The translations under genes and the position numbers were made by a program. The notes beneath the pieces are model-generated. The model saw nothing but the letters and a program-made list of their open reading frames with translations, made no database searches and was not told the origin of the DNA. Below, piece after piece: positions 41,746 to 54,512 of a stretch of DNA of 64,000 bases. Numbering within the stretch: the stretch's first letter is position 1; each line of letters begins with the position of its first letter. Source of the stretch: Euphorbia lathyris (Eukaryota; Streptophyta; Magnoliopsida; Malpighiales; Euphorbiaceae); the NCBI RefSeq assembly GCF_963576675.1, contig NC_088918.1:32707501-32771500 (forward strand), read 5' to 3'.

Positions 41746-42468
41746 ATAGTAATTAGCTATTCTAAAATATATCATATTGTCAAATTATTACTAATAGTTA
41801 TGTCTAGCTTTTACTTTAATCGTTTCATCAATTCTGCTATTACATATTGGTTCTGGTTGATAGTTGTAGCACAACATATTAGTTTAGGAACTGCCAAGAA
41901 TTTTCTTTATCTAGGCTAGGCTTTGTATTCTTTAGTGGTTTCTAGAAGTTATTTCAAAGCTCAAACAAATTAAATCCATAATCTTTATCTACTAGAAGAA
42001 TTGCATAATTTCCTTTAAGTAAAAGAAAAAGAAGGATTATTAGAGTGGTTGGCTCAAACTCTGCATATTCACTTTAAATCCATGTTCAGAATTGGAAATT
42101 ATATTTACATTAGATAAGCTAGTGGAAGCTTCCTCGACTAGTCATTTTACATCACTAGCAGAAGCAATTAATCATAATTTTACCTAACACTAATAATTAA
42201 ACAACCAATGGTAAATGGCATAAACAGCAATAAGTAAACCAAATGGACCTTAAGTAAATTAGAGGCAGAAAGATGTTTATCGATTTCAACAATTTGATGA
42301 TAGTCAGTTTATTTATAAATCATTTACGTGATTAGAACAACCACTCAATTGGAAGAACACCCAATATCAATCCACACAAGTAAACTAATTTAAATTATCA
42401 AATGACAAAAAAAAAAAAAAATTCACAATTTAAATTATAATTATACGCACAAACTAAAAAGAAAAAGA
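41746..42468. other. AT-rich spacer, nothing recognised
   Basis: Short frames only, without motifs. An A-run stands near 42407-42420, just before the pyruvate-kinase fragment. Confidence 0.45.
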
Positions 42469-42715
42469 TTGTGTGGTGTGTACAGACTAAAGTTGGAATG
42501 AATATTGCTCGCTTCAATTTCTCTCATGGAACTCATTCCTATCGTCAACAAACCCTTGATAATCTTAAGACTGCTATGAATAATACTAACATTCTATTTC
42601 ACTTAAAGTTTTGTCTTGTGTCAATGAAAATGGATTGGTTCATTGCTGCTGTGAAAATTATGCAATTCTTAGTGAGGAAAAGAATGTTAAAACATCCTTT
42701 AAAAACAACGATGGA
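42469..42715 (+). pseudogene. pyruvate kinase fragment, copy 2
   Basis: The frame gives VGMNIARFNFSHGTHSYRQQ then TLDNLKTAMNNTN, which retains the NxARxNFSHG site of pyruvate kinase. In another frame CENYAILSEEKNVKTS resembles the CEN-x2-LGERKNV segment further along the enzyme, so the middle has been deleted or spliced out. It is closely similar to copy 1 at 36485 up to TTCATTGCT. No start codon context or C-terminal domain is present. Confidence 0.75.
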
Positions 42716-43353
42716 TCCTGGAGACGATGAGGGGTTTGAGCACCCACTGATCCCCACCCCTATTAATTTTTTAATTTGTTACTGATGATAAAATTGCACA
42801 TATGCAATGGAGATAACAAAATTCATGACTTAGAATGCAGTTTGACCTAAAATTAACCAAAACAAGCTTGATATGTGGAATAGGAATTTGGACATTTAAT
42901 CACAAAAATAAGGGATTTAAGTGGTTCCGTTCGGCTAATTAGGAAAACCATAGTAAACTTACCTTCTGTATTTGAGATTTCCACTAGAATGTAATGACCA
43001 TTTGCTATTCTATTTTATTAACTTTCCATTTTTCTATTTGTTAGGTTACTTGGAAGACAAAAGATCAGCAATCAAACATGGATCCTTATGTAGTGACCTC
43101 ACTACTGGCATAGCCTACACATTTCTGGAAACCAACATTGGAGGCTGAAGCTCTTGCTGCTCAGAAGTTATTCTGGAAAGTATAATGTAATTTGACTCAA
43201 GAAACCCTCAATCTGTCATTTCATTCGTAAAGTTGTTCTACGTGCAGAGTAAATTATCGATTAAGTCCTTAGGAAAGATCGTTTGTTTGTAAATAAAGGT
43301 TCTAATTTGTTTCAGTTAGTGAGTGATCATTTGCTAGCTGAGAACCTATGAGT
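42716..43353. other. spacer without a recognised gene
   Basis: Low-information sequence up to the CACTA-like terminus at 43354. Confidence 0.4.
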
Positions 43354-44684
43354 CACTCCAACAAAAACTGCCTATAGAGGCAGTTTTTTTCGCTTGTAGC
43401 CGCCCCTACAAGGTCTAGGGGCGGTTTTACAAACCGCCCCAAATCTGTCTCCAAAGGGTACCGGAACTACGAATTAGCGACGAAAATCATCATCGACGGG
43501 GTAGAGTAAAAATTAGCGACGAATTTGTAGAGGCGGTTTAAACCGCCCCTATATCTAATTTTAAAATCTCTCTTTTAATTCTAGGGGCGGTGTTAAAACC
43601 GCCGCTACATAAACGCCCCTATATAATTTATGCATTATTTAGTATATATATTACTTTTTATATTCCAATTTCCTACCTACGATAATTAGTTATTAATTAA
43701 TCAAATTTAAATGTGCAAATCAATTCAAAAAGAATATATAATATAAAAAAAATCAACTTTCGATATATTACTAAATTCAATACATAATTCAATACATGAT
43801 TCTAAAATTAAAAAAAAAAAAAAACTAAATTTAATGGAATAACCTCGATATTGCAACACTAATGTCATTTCAATATCAAAATAAAAACATAACACAAGAT
43901 TCCCTCTTGTTTCTAAGTTGGGTAGGCTTTAGCTCTGTCATTTGATCCTGAAGCTATATACACCTCTGTCATTACCTCCCTCATCTCATTTTCAGCTATA
44001 AGTTGGGTACGTTTTAGCTCTTCAGTGTGAGCAGCTTTGTGTCATGCTCCTGCTGGATGCCCAACACCTACAAACAAAAAGCACTAGAATTAACTAGAGA
44101 TGAGGGTTGAAAATACAAATAGAAGATCAGGTCCTTGATTTGCAAATAAAGTTTTGCAATTACAACTGTCCAATCATATGCCTCATGAATCACTAGCATT
44201 GTATACATGATTGAGGAGTCTTGGTTGGAGGTGCAAATCTATTTCCTGAAATCTATAAATTACTAAAACATGTCAAGGAAGCACAAAGCATAAACATTTT
44301 TGGTAGCCTAATATACAGGTTTCAATGATACAACAGAATAACAAGTGAGATGCATTTGAAAGAAACCATTGTCTGCATATCTAAGAAGCATGAAAATGTG
44401 CAGTGTGTATTAGCACGACTGGAGCAGTCATATGAAACAGAAAATCCAAGGCCATTGCATTTTACAAATGCAAAAAATGAAATGTTCAAAACTTCTGGTG
44501 CTTACAAGGGCAGCATGTTCCTCTTGAACTCGCACCAAGAAAAGTCTCGATTCTTCTTTACATTCTGCAAGTTTCTGGTCGCATGTTCCTCTAAAATATT
44601 CATATCCTCCTCATTACACAAAGGCCTTTTTTGAATAATAGATAAGTTAGTATGCCTACTCGAATCTCTTTTTGTACCAATAAG

Positions 44685-45000
44685 TTACTTATAAAACCCT
44701 ATCACTACTACATCATAAATCCCTTGATAGTCAAACGACACATTCTCATCAGGTAGAGAGAGCCTAGTTATAATATTCCTCATTTTCCTTGCTTTAAATT
44801 TCTTATGGAAAAAAGATGTATGAATGTCCTCCAAATTCAGCGATTGTATTCTTGATTTCTGCTTGTAAAAGCTTTCCTCCTGCTTAAGAGGTTGTGCTAA
44901 TAGTATAGCTTCATGCCTTTCCACCTCCATCAATTGAAAAATTATAGGCTCTAATTGCAAAGAATGTTGAGCCTGCTCAAGCTTAAGCCTTTGCACTTTA
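44685..45000 (-). pseudogene. LINE scrap between endonuclease and RT
   Basis: The frame gives LKQEESFYKQKSRIQSLNLE then FHKKFKARKMRNIITRL. It resembles the linker of plant LINE ORF2 that usually reads EExxxxQKSRxxWLxxGDxNTxFFH. Neither endonuclease nor RT is attached. Confidence 0.65.
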
Positions 45001-45728
45001 ACTCTGCCTTATTAAACACTTTTAACTTTTGTTTCAACCTCTTTAATTTCTGCCAACCATGGAAATGAGTGGCATTAAGTTCAGATCATGGCAGATAGAA
45101 TAGTTTGTTGTGTTTCAGAAGAATTTAGAAAAAATATATGAAGAAATTACTATAATTGATTGAAACCGAGTACAAAATACAAATGTTATTCAAACAATGA
45201 GAAAACCAGCATGATCTTGGCATCCATTTCATGTAGTAGTTGCAGCAAACTGGTTATATTCTTTAATAATAGAGTTAAATTGCAGTGTCTTAACCATTTA
45301 TATATAAAATTAAATTTAGGATTAGGAGTATAACATAAGCAATTGACAAGTCTACTAAGTTTCAGATACGGAATTGAAAAGGGCGAACTTTTGAATGAGA
45401 TTAGCAACAAATTAAAGATCTATACATGTATAAACGAAAATAACATTTAGTAAAATCGGCCTGGTATACACAACAATATTGTAGCCCTCTTACCTTTGTG
45501 TGACTTAAGGTTGGCAATTTTGACACGAAAAGATCATATTCGCGGAGATAATCCGTTTGACACGATCCTTTGACACCATTATCATTTTTGTTCCATTTAT
45601 GCTATAATAATCATATAATCATGTAAAATATATGGATCACAACGATCCATTTGACATCCCAATTTTAAGTATGTAACATGAGTGAGCGTACATCATTAGA
45701 GTACAAAATGTATAAAAAAAAAAAAAAA

Positions 45729-45896
45729 AAGGGCGGCCCGGTCGCATTACGCGTCCCCGCTGAGCGAGGGTCCGGGGAGGGGTCCCACCACAAGGGTGTA
45801 TTGGGGGCAAGCCTTCCCTTGCCAATTTAATTGGCAAGAGGCCGCTCCTAAGACTCGAACCCGTGACCTCTGGTCACACGGCAACAACGTTTTACA
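45729..45896 (-). mobile_element. Au-type SINE, 5'-truncated
   Basis: The minus strand starts within the tRNA-like head (GTTGTTGCCGTGTGACC) and has the B-box (GGTTCGAGTCTTAGG). It continues through CACCCTTGTGGTGGGACCCC and CCGGACCCTCGCTCAGCGGG to GGGCCGCCC and a T-run on the same strand. This is the order and wording of the Au SINE family. The A-box and first ~20 bp are missing. Confidence 0.85.
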
Positions 45897-46961
45897 ACTA
45901 ATAATTATAAGAAGGAATACCTCCTCCACAATGGCATCCTCAACCATTGTACTGAGAGAAAGCAAACCTTCATCCCAAAATAATCATCGATGTAAAGTAG
46001 ATCTGTGAGAGTGAAACGGGAAATTGCATCATATTAAAAACAGCTAAAATCACACTTCATCATACCAAAAAAGAAAAATCCCAGACTCAATGTGGCTTTC
46101 TTTGTTAACCAATTTATATGTGATTTGCAGCTACAAACTATTGATCTATAGAATTTAATACATCTACATTTCTACATGAAATTCACACACTACAGAACAA
46201 AAAACTCTACACATTTCTTTAATTAAAGAAAAATCACGAGAAAACTGAAAAGTTCGTGGTTTATACTACAATTAAGGATCGGAAACCACAAGCAATCAAT
46301 TACTAAACCTAAATTACAAAATGATGGATTAAAGCCAATCAGGCAATTAAAAGTCCATTTTCAGCTAAAAGATTCTAGAGCAGAAAATTGTGATGCTCAA
46401 GCGAAAGGCTGAGTTACCTTTGGTAGTGAACCAGGAGAATATATCAGAGCATAATTTAAACTGTTATTTAACAAATGAATTATTAGAGAAAATTAGAGAA
46501 ACCAGTAGCCACCAATGGAATTCGAAAATTAGATAAATGGAAAGACAGAGTTATTTAACAAATGAATTATTAGATCACCTTATCAAATCGCCAAACTTAA
46601 GAAACCTAAAATCGCCAATCATTGTAGGAAATCTGCTTTCTGCTCTTCGTTCTGCTCTTCATTTACTCTATCCGCGAATCAAACTTGAGAAACTTAAAAT
46701 CATCAATCATCCGAGCAAATCTGCTTTTCTGCTCTTCGTTCCGCTCTGAAATGAGTAAGTCGAGTTTTGCGTAGACACCGAAGATTGAAAATAACCTAAT
46801 TGCCATATTTAAATTGGGCTTCAATAACACTAAGCCTTAACATTTAATTGGGGCAGTTTTTAAGTTAGCCACAACATAAGTTTTGTCAAAAGCCATTGGG
46901 ACCCTTAATAAAAGGGCTGCTACAAAAAGGCCACTAAAACTCTAATTTTTTGTAGGAAGTG

Positions 46962-47381
46962 TTTGATGTTTGAAGTTTGAAGCAACTGGAAATAAAAATT
47001 AAAGAAATTTTGTAATTATATATTTTATTATAAAAATTATTTAAATATTATATAAAATAAAAATAATTTTTTATTTAAAATATATTATTGCTGCTGAAAT
47101 TTTTTGTAAAACCGTCGCAAAACTGTCAGAAAATGGCTCAAAATCGTTAGCTGTAAACCGTCGCAAAATCGTTATAAAACCGTTGCAAAACCGTCTCAAT
47201 TCAGCCGTCCCTACAGAAACTTACCCCGACGCCTCTCAAAAAACGTCGCTAGAGTAGAATTGCACGTTGTACTTACGGTTTTGGGACGGTTTCAAAAACC
47301 GTCGGTAAAAACTGTAGGGAAAGTTATAACCGTCGCTAAAACAGATAAATTCCGTCGGCAAAGATACTATTTTTTGTAGTG
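46962..47381. mobile_element. CACTA right terminus with AACCGTCG repeats
   Basis: It ends ACTATTTTTTGTAGTG (inverse CACTACAAAAAATAGT). It is preceded by many ACCGTCGC(A/T)AAA units at 47110-47350, a dense subterminal array. The matching left end is not clear; it may be the one at 43354 or may be lost. Confidence 0.65.
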
Positions 47382-47582
47382 GTCAATTCAGTATCAAAGC
47401 TGGAACTATGTGTCATGTGGAACACTGGAAAACAAGCCTCTTAACATTCCCATCTTCTCATTTCTGCCGTGAAGAGGAATTCAACCTAGCTAATTTATGG
47501 TTCTCTAATTATCAAAATTTTAGAGAATCACGAGATCACCATTCCTAAAAATTCCCATTACCAACAAGGCTCTTTTATCAAT

Positions 47583-47664
47583 CACTACAAAAAAAACCCT
47601 CTGTAACAACGCTTTTTCAAATGCACTTTTATAAACCATCAGTATAGAAAACGTAAATATTTAA
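47583..47664 (+). mobile_element. CACTA-like left terminus
   Basis: CACTACAAAAAAAACCCTCTG stands directly before AACAACGCTTTTTC. A MITE interrupts it after 82 bp, and no partner terminus was found downstream. Confidence 0.5.
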
Positions 47665-48182
47665 GAGCAAAGTACGAAAAAAATGTTCGTGGTTTACCTT
47701 ATTTGCAAATAGAGGTCCGTGGTTTAAAAGTTTACAAATAGAGGTATGTAGTATGTTTTTTTACAAAACAAAATATTTAAAATTAAACTTTTAAGTAATT
47801 GATGACAATAAGAGCATTTTTTTAAAAAAAATTCAATTATATTTATATATTACAAAACACGGATCCCAAACGGTGTAAAATGAATTTAAATATCAATTTA
47901 ATTCATAAACCATCAGATTAGTAAAAAACGTAAAATTCTCCCATATTATTTATTGTTTCGATTTAGGAAGTTATTTTTTTCGGAGGTTATATTTTGCTGA
48001 TATGTAAGAATAATTTTTTTAAGATAAAAATGTCTTTAATTGTAATCAGAACTTAATTTTGTAATTGTAATACTTTGTTTTGTAAATAAAACAAACCACA
48101 TACTTTTATTTGTAAACTTTTAAACCACATACCTCTGTTTGCAAAATTGACAAACCACAAACATTTTTTTTGTACTTTTCCC
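47665..48182. mobile_element. MULE-type MITE (518 bp) related to the Pack-MULE termini
   Basis: The ends GAGCAAAGTACGAAAAAAAT and (inverse) GGGAAAAGTACAAAAAAAAT pair over about 110 bp. The flanks AATATTTAA (47656-47664 and 48183-48191) form an exact 9-bp target repeat. The terminal wording (AAAAGTAC, GTGGTTTAAAAGTTTACAAA) is shared with the Pack-MULE at 17695. Confidence 0.88.
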
Positions 48183-48191
48183 AATATTTAA

Positions 48192-49021
48192 TGTTGTTTC
48201 AAATTTTAAACTCATACTGCTGTTATTAATTTTTTTTATCTATCCCTATTTTGCACTTCTTTTTCTCTCTCGTAAACAGTATCAGTGATCGCCTCTCTGG
48301 TCTGAGGAGCTTATCAGACTAAAACCCCCAAGTTCTCTCTCGTTCAAAAATGAGATTAAAAACCCTAAATCAGCTTCTTCCTAGTCCCTCCCCAGATTAT
48401 CTCTCTCTCTCTCTCTCTCCCGGCAGCAACGACCATCTGCATCTGAGGTGGAAAAGGTCGTCCCAAGTTATCTCTCTCATATTCCATCGGTTTCCATCAT
48501 CTGATTTTGTCCTCTTGGATATAATCTAAGCTCTGTTGTTTTCAAATCATTGAGGTTCTTAGTTCTGATACTCAGGTAAATCATTGTGGTTTTCTGTTGC
48601 AGCAGATGGATTATTCAAGGTTTAGAAGATAGAATATCATGTGTTGATTACTTAAACCTGCAAGGGAACAAAACATGAACATTATTATCAAAAATAGTAC
48701 AAATTATTCTAAGTAAATAATGGATTGAGATATAAGATAAACTTGCCTTGGCAGATATATTAATGGACAGTCAATCAAGACCCCCATAGAGTCCTTGCCC
48801 AGAAGTAGCACAAGTAGCTTGAATATACCAATTGCGCTGTTGCAGTGAGTGCGAACCTGGGAGCAGACTGCTCAGATTTTGACTATGCTTTTGGGCCACA
48901 AGGCCAGAAGACGATGTAGTAGATAGATTTGTTCCTCTGCATCAGAATGTGATCGGAATTCAGAATATGATCGGCGATCAAGGATAAACTAGCAAACCTG
49001 AATCAGATCGAACACGCGATC
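48192..49021. other. unassigned, with a CT microsatellite
   Basis: It contains a (CT)9 run at 48401-48418 within pyrimidine-rich sequence that looks like a gene leader. No coding frame with recognisable motifs follows. It abuts the truncated Sirevirus LTR. Confidence 0.45.
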
Positions 49022-50425
49022 ATTCAGAGTTTTACAACTCAGTTTTGGTCAGCACGGCCGAGTGAGGCGTAAGACAGCTTTAGTCAGACACTAACTAGAG
49101 CTGTTTTACTTTCGAGTTGGGAAATGACACTTTTGTGGTCAGCTTCCTACTCAGCACTCAGATTTACTCAGTGTCAGCGTAAACAATTTATATACTGAGT
49201 AAATATAGCAATCAACACATACAGATATATATTGAGAGAGAGTTAGAAATTACTCAGCACGACTTATCCTGGTTCGGCCTCTCCGCCTACGTCCAGTCCC
49301 AGAATCCCTCCGGGCTTTTTCAATCCAATACTGAACTCTTTAAAGGTAGAGCACAAACCATTTACAAGGCAGTTGAATATGCAAGAGTACCTTCCTCTAT
49401 TCGTCTACTCAACTCCTACTAAGTGCTATAACCGAACACCTAGATTTCTCTACCACTGAGTACTTAAAACCGAGTACTCAGCACAACACTGTCAATTTTA
49501 CAATTGATACAAACTTGTTCTTTTTCAGAAAAAGAACACTTTAGATGATTACAAAATCAATCTAGCTTTTACACAAAGATAGAAATTTGGTGTAAGATCT
49601 TTTTCTTGTTTTGATGTGCTTTGTATGTATGCTCTTTTTCTCTTGTATTTCGGCAAAGGATCCAAGAAGTGTACTTGTCCTTTTATAGTTGAAATCTGAA
49701 GACACAATCATTTGAATTCGGATCTATCCGTTGAATTCAAACGGCTCTTTGCTTGCGTCATTGTTCTGGTCAGCTTCAGATTTGCAGGCCAATCCTGTCG
49801 TCTGAATTCGGCAGGCACCAGGCTTGTCTTCTTCTCACAGGTTTGTCTTCTAGCACAGATTTCGTCTTTTAGCTAGCAGACAGTTGACCCATGCGTCTTG
49901 AAATTGTATCCATGCATATTTCCAAAGCTTTCTGATTTAGCGCAGATCACTGTTGGATCTTGTCTTTTAGCAAACGGATCATTGGTGTTGTCCTGAAAAA
50001 CACACAGCTTGACTTTGACAGCCGTTGTCTTTGAGCGTTGCTATTTCTGATACTGAGTTGTCTTTTCACTCAGCTTCCAAGGTCAGCTTCGTTCTGCAAG
50101 ATATAGTTCTGAAGAAGACTTCTTTTCTTTCATGCTGAGTTGCTTTCTACTCAGCTTCTTTGATCAGCTTCATTTGTAAGCTTCGATACTGAAGAAGACT
50201 TTCCTTCTTTCGTACTGAGTTATTCTTTTACTCAGCCCGTGCTATGTTATCATGATGACTAAGTTCTGTCTTACTTGATTCATGTTCTTATAAATATTTT
50301 TATACTTAATATTGAACAAACCCATTAGTACAATTAAATCAAAGCACTTAAATTTAATTGTCTTAATCATGGATTAACTTAAATCATTTTGTCAAATCAA
50401 AATCATGTGGAAAGGTGTTTCAACA
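49022..50425 (-). repeat. Sirevirus 3' LTR, truncated
   Basis: It matches 59590-60983. The first ~90 bp, including the TGTTGG end and the G-run hairpin, are missing; the join to foreign DNA is at about 49022-49030. It ends GTTTCAACA. Confidence 0.88.
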
Positions 50426-50440
50426 AACTCCCCCATTTTG
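50426..50440 (-). promoter_or_regulatory. polypurine tract
   Basis: The minus strand reads CAAAATGGGGGAGTT directly before the LTR start TGTTGAAAC. This is the plus-strand primer of reverse transcription and marks the true LTR edge. Confidence 0.88.
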
Positions 50441-50996
50441 ATGTTGGCAAAATATTTAGTTATGGAACTCAGTTTTGAAATTCCCCATGATTGAATTACC
50501 TTACATTCTTCTGAAATTACTCCCCCGTAAGGGTTGCATTCATTATCTTAACTCTAAACCTTCTAAGATTTAATCGAGTAAAAGGTAAGACATGCCTATA
50601 CTGACTTAGTTCAATTCTAGACCTTCCAAGATCTAATTCAGATGAGCCTAGGTCAGCTTTCAGAAGAGTTTAATACTTGGAACATGTATTTACTCAGTTT
50701 GATACACGGTCAGTTTAGGTATCAGAGAGATTACATATATGGATTCATGTATTAGAGCAAATGTATTCATGTATCAGAGTAAGTGTGTGTTGAGCATTTT
50801 TCTCATGCATGTTCCCTTTTAATTTTAGTGTGTTTGTTCTTTTAAGATAGTTCAGCATATAGCACAACAAATAAGCATCACGTGTAGATGAGTCAGTTTG
50901 AAATAAAAGATGCTTTAAGATAGATAGTTAGTCAGCATACAAAAGGATAGAATACGCCAAATAAACATTACAAGTCAAGTCCTAGGATTAACTAAT

Positions 50997-53988
50997 CTAT
51001 TTCATCCTGTTGACTTGGGCTTGGTGAGCAAGGCCTTTTCCTTTGGCGTTTCGTTGTTGCTGACTACCGGATGCTTCCCCTAAGTTTTGCTGAGTTCCAT
51101 CAGCTTGGTCTTTCTCCCCCGTTTTGCCAGCATCGGGCTGAGGAGGAGCGAAGGTGTCATTCAGAACATCACGAGTCAATCTCACTGAGTACGCCTTAAG
51201 TTGTTTCGTGCTCTCCCTAAGACCGTCGAAAACAGGAACGCCATCGTCTATAACGGATCCGGGGACTCGAATGGATGCACTAAGCATACTGAGAATATAC
51301 TCCTGTGATTTCCCAATCCAGGTGAGCATGTCAGTCAGCCTGGCATAAGCTTGATGATACATTTTGAGCAATGCCGAATCGTAAAACTGACGTTGAGCAT
51401 TGGTATAGCGGCCGTGTTTGAATGTGGCTTGCGAGTATTGCAGAATTTCATTAGTCTTCACCAGGTCAGTATCCATCTCTTCTTTACTCAAATTGAGTAG
51501 ACGGATGGCTTCGCCAATTTGCTCGATGGAACACTGGGAAGAGGAGGAAATGTTGATTTAACTCAGCAGAAGTTGCATATGCTGAGTTCACAGCTGAAAG
51601 ATTGTTGATTTGTCTTTGGAGGGAATCCATATGGTTTACCATCATTAACTGGAGTTCAACCAGCTTCTTTATTGAGTCTTGCTTGGGTTGTTGAGATTGA
51701 AAGGTGGTCATGACACTCACAAGATCTTTAAGACCCTTGATCTCATTCAGGAGTTGAGTGATAGAAGTAAGTTGTGTTGACTCAACATTAACAGACCCAG
51801 CAGCATCGGCATGAGATTGGTTAATATCCTGGAGTAGGGATTGAGCCGAGTCAATGATTCTGCGACCAGACTCAGTTGCATTTAAGTAAGCATAAGTTTC
51901 ATCAGGATGATGCTCAGCGGCCGGAATTGGAATAGTACCAGATGGTGGAGGAGTAGGCTGTTTACCAGAACCAGATGGGCCAGGGTGGTCAACAGCTGGA
52001 CTTTTGTTTAAGTGAGCACCAAGAGCTGACTGTTCAACATTCTACGATACGGGGTTAGCAAAAGGTGGATTGGCAGAGATGTTGACCTGCTCAGTATCAG
52101 TCTGAAGTTGAGTTGGTGCAGGAGGAGATACTTCAGAACTTACATGAACAAGATTTTCCTTTGCTCGCTCACCTGCTTGAGCAACTTGAACTTCGAGCTC
52201 TTGCTCAGTAGAGATTGGATTTTCAGGAGTCTTGGCTTGTTCCTCAGTATGAGTAATAGAGGCTTGCTTTTGTGTGAATTGATCTGGAGTTGGCTCGATG
52301 ACGGAGGAGAAGAATTCGTACTGAAGTCCAGTTAGGTCAGTAATTGGTTCTCTAAGTGGAGAATCAGCCAATAGGTCTAGAGAGTTGGACTTATGAGCTT
52401 TGCGTTTGAAACGCTTTTCAGAACTGACCGTTTTAGTTGGAGGTGAGGGGTCAGCAGCAATTGAGTCAAGAGACTCAGATGAAGAATTGAGCCCTAGGGC
52501 AGCATTAAGGCTTCTCACAGTTTGAACTCTCACTGCTTGGTTAGCTTGTGGTTCAGTTGGCTCAGCATCAACTGACTTAGTTTGCTCAGCAGCATCCTTG
52601 TCTTGCTCATCATCAACTTTAGCTGTTCTCCCAGCATCAAACTGTCCTCCAAAATCTTCCAATTCATCTTCCTATTCAGAGGGTGTTTTCTCAAAATCAA
52701 TCTCTTGACTTCTCACAAAGTGTGAATCTTCAGAGATTACACAATCAAGAGGCAGTGCATCGATCGGGGTTAGACCAGACACTTTCTTCTTCCTCCTCAA
52801 AGGTGTCTCCAGAACTTCCTCAGGCTCAACTGGCCTTTTCTCTGCTGACTTAGGTACCTGCTGACCTTGCTCAGCATCAACTTTCTTAGCACTGGATATT
52901 ATTCTCAGCTTCTTCGGAGCTGTGTTGACATCCTTTGCTGACTGGTCATCTTTCCGCTTTTTGTCTTGTCGAGTTCGGTCAGTTGGTTTCACCAACACTT
53001 TGTTTCCCTTCTTAGATGCTACATCCTGTCCTTCTTCAATCACGACCCCCTTTCCTTTCTTGGGTTTGAGGGGTTGGTCATAAGCCAAGCCGAACAATAT
53101 GGCTGCAGTAATTTCTGTTCCGTAAACATTGATCTCTTCAACTAAGCTCACCCTGTAGTCTTTGAGTATCTTGGTGATTAGTGTGCCTAACCTGAGAGTG
53201 CCCGTACTTCGTTGGAAGGCCCCGATGAGGAACACATGCATATTAAGTGGTTGGTAGGTCAGCATGTGCCAAATGAAGCACTGCTCAAAATTAGACACTG
53301 AGGATGTGGAGTTGACCTTGGGGTAAATGAAGTTTGTCAGAATATAATGGGCCATCTTCTGATTCTGACCCATAGAAGTGCTAGCAATTTCTCCTACGTG
53401 ACCAACGGGTTTACAGAACTCCGAAGGGTAGTCAACTTTGGTGTGGTCATTTGTGGTTCTGAGTTTGGTTCCTTTAGTGGTCAGTTTGAGCAGTTTAGCG
53501 AGATAGGGAGGATTGACGAAGATATCTTTTCCCTTGACTTTGGAAACCATGTAATCACGGTCATCATCAACGGCTCTTAAGTTTGTGTAGAACTCCTTTA
53601 CCAACTCGGGATAAGTGGGTTCTCGAAGGGAAAACAGCCCGGCCTAGCCATTTTTTGAAATCCATTCACAAAAAGGTTTTTCGGCTTCTACAAACCCCTT
53701 AGAAAACCAGCGAGAATGGTCGATCTTCCAGCCCCTTACACTGCTAAAGATGTGAGAGTATGTTCTTTCGATGGGTTTCTTCTCCTTTTTCTTCTGTTTC
53801 TTTGAGGATGTTGCTTGGTCAGCCTGGGGTTTCTTACTCGGAGTAATGACCTTCGACTGGTCATGCTGACCATGTTCTTGAGACTTGGTGGGAGTCTCGA
53901 TGTATTCCTGCTGAGCAGGAGAAGGTGGATTTTCATCGGAGCGGTTGTCGTTATAACCGGCACCGGAGATGTTATGAGAGTCCGACAT
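50997..53988 (-). pseudogene. Sirevirus extra ORF in 'env' position
   Basis: An ATG at 53988 opens a frame that stays in register to 51484, with stops at 53644 (TAG), 52672 (TAG) and 52042 (TAG), then shifts into a last frame ending at 50997. The N-terminus is polar and lysine-rich. A central globular part (LVKEFYTNL, KGKDIFVNPPYLAKLL, FIWHMLTYQPLNMHVFLIGA) resembles the 'putative plant transposon protein' domain. Next comes a long acidic, Glu/Gln/Ala-rich region with basic patches (GLAYDQPLKPKKGKG), and then a coiled-coil-like C-terminal third (ELQLMMVNHMDSLQRQINNL). I see no signal peptide or membrane segment, so a true envelope role is not supported here. Position after pol and same strand match SIRE1-type elements. 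Confidence 0.75.
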
Positions 53989-54512
53989 GATTTTCTCAGA
54001 GATTTTTGAGGGTATTTGAAAATTTAGGGATTTAGAGAGAGAAATGGAAATCAGAGGCCAGAGATTTCAAAAGTAAAGAAATGTGAGTGGGAATTCGTCC
54101 ACTATTTATAGGGATGTCGAGTTGATCTGATACGTTGGAGTAGCCGTTTTACCTCGAGATGATCAAACGACAATAATCTGGCATTTATGACATGTTGTCG
54201 TATTTGTTTTCTAATTATTGCGCTTACGTCATCCTAGGTGGCTATTTATGGCGCGTGTGCTAGCATTCAATGTGAAATGGATTTTACTCAGTATTTGGAA
54301 TTCTAAACGTTTGAGATACTGAGTGCTCAGTTTTACGGAGAAGAAATTTTCATACAAAAGTAACTCAGCCTATAGTAATCACACAGCATATATGTCTAGT
54401 CAGCATAGGGTGATTCTATGTTATACAGTTTAGCTCAGTTTGAGTGAGTTACTTAGCATGCAATAACTACTCGGCATATAGGATAATCACTCAACATTTG
54501 ATCAAGAATTTA
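53989..54512 (-). other. spacer between pol and the extra ORF
   Basis: 524 bp without coding motifs, rich in ACTCAG words. An internal promoter or splice acceptor for the extra ORF could lie here, but none can be identified by eye. Confidence 0.4.

Larger units (their letters stand above)
43354..46961. mobile_element. CACTA-like non-autonomous element
   Basis: It starts CACTCCAACAAAAACTGCC. Several GGGGCGGTTT/AAACCGCCCC subterminal units follow at 43405-43620. Near 46850-46961 a GGGGCAGTTTTT and GGGCTGCTACAAAAAGG region leads to TTTTTTGTAGGAAGTG. The inverted ends match only partly, and an alternative right end is the CACTA terminus at 47381. The interior holds a LINE scrap, a SINE and non-coding DNA (43620-44680, 45001-45728, 45897-46850) with no recognised gene. 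Confidence 0.55.

Noticed and set aside
45729..45896. B-box and tRNA-like wording suggesting a tRNA gene
   Set aside because: The B-box is followed by an Au-type SINE body and a homopolymer tail, and the A-box is missing; no cloverleaf can be drawn. The same applies to 37961-38042.
48192..48700. CT-rich leader-like sequence suggesting a gene start
   Set aside because: No downstream coding frame with recognisable motifs or splice signals was found before the Sirevirus.
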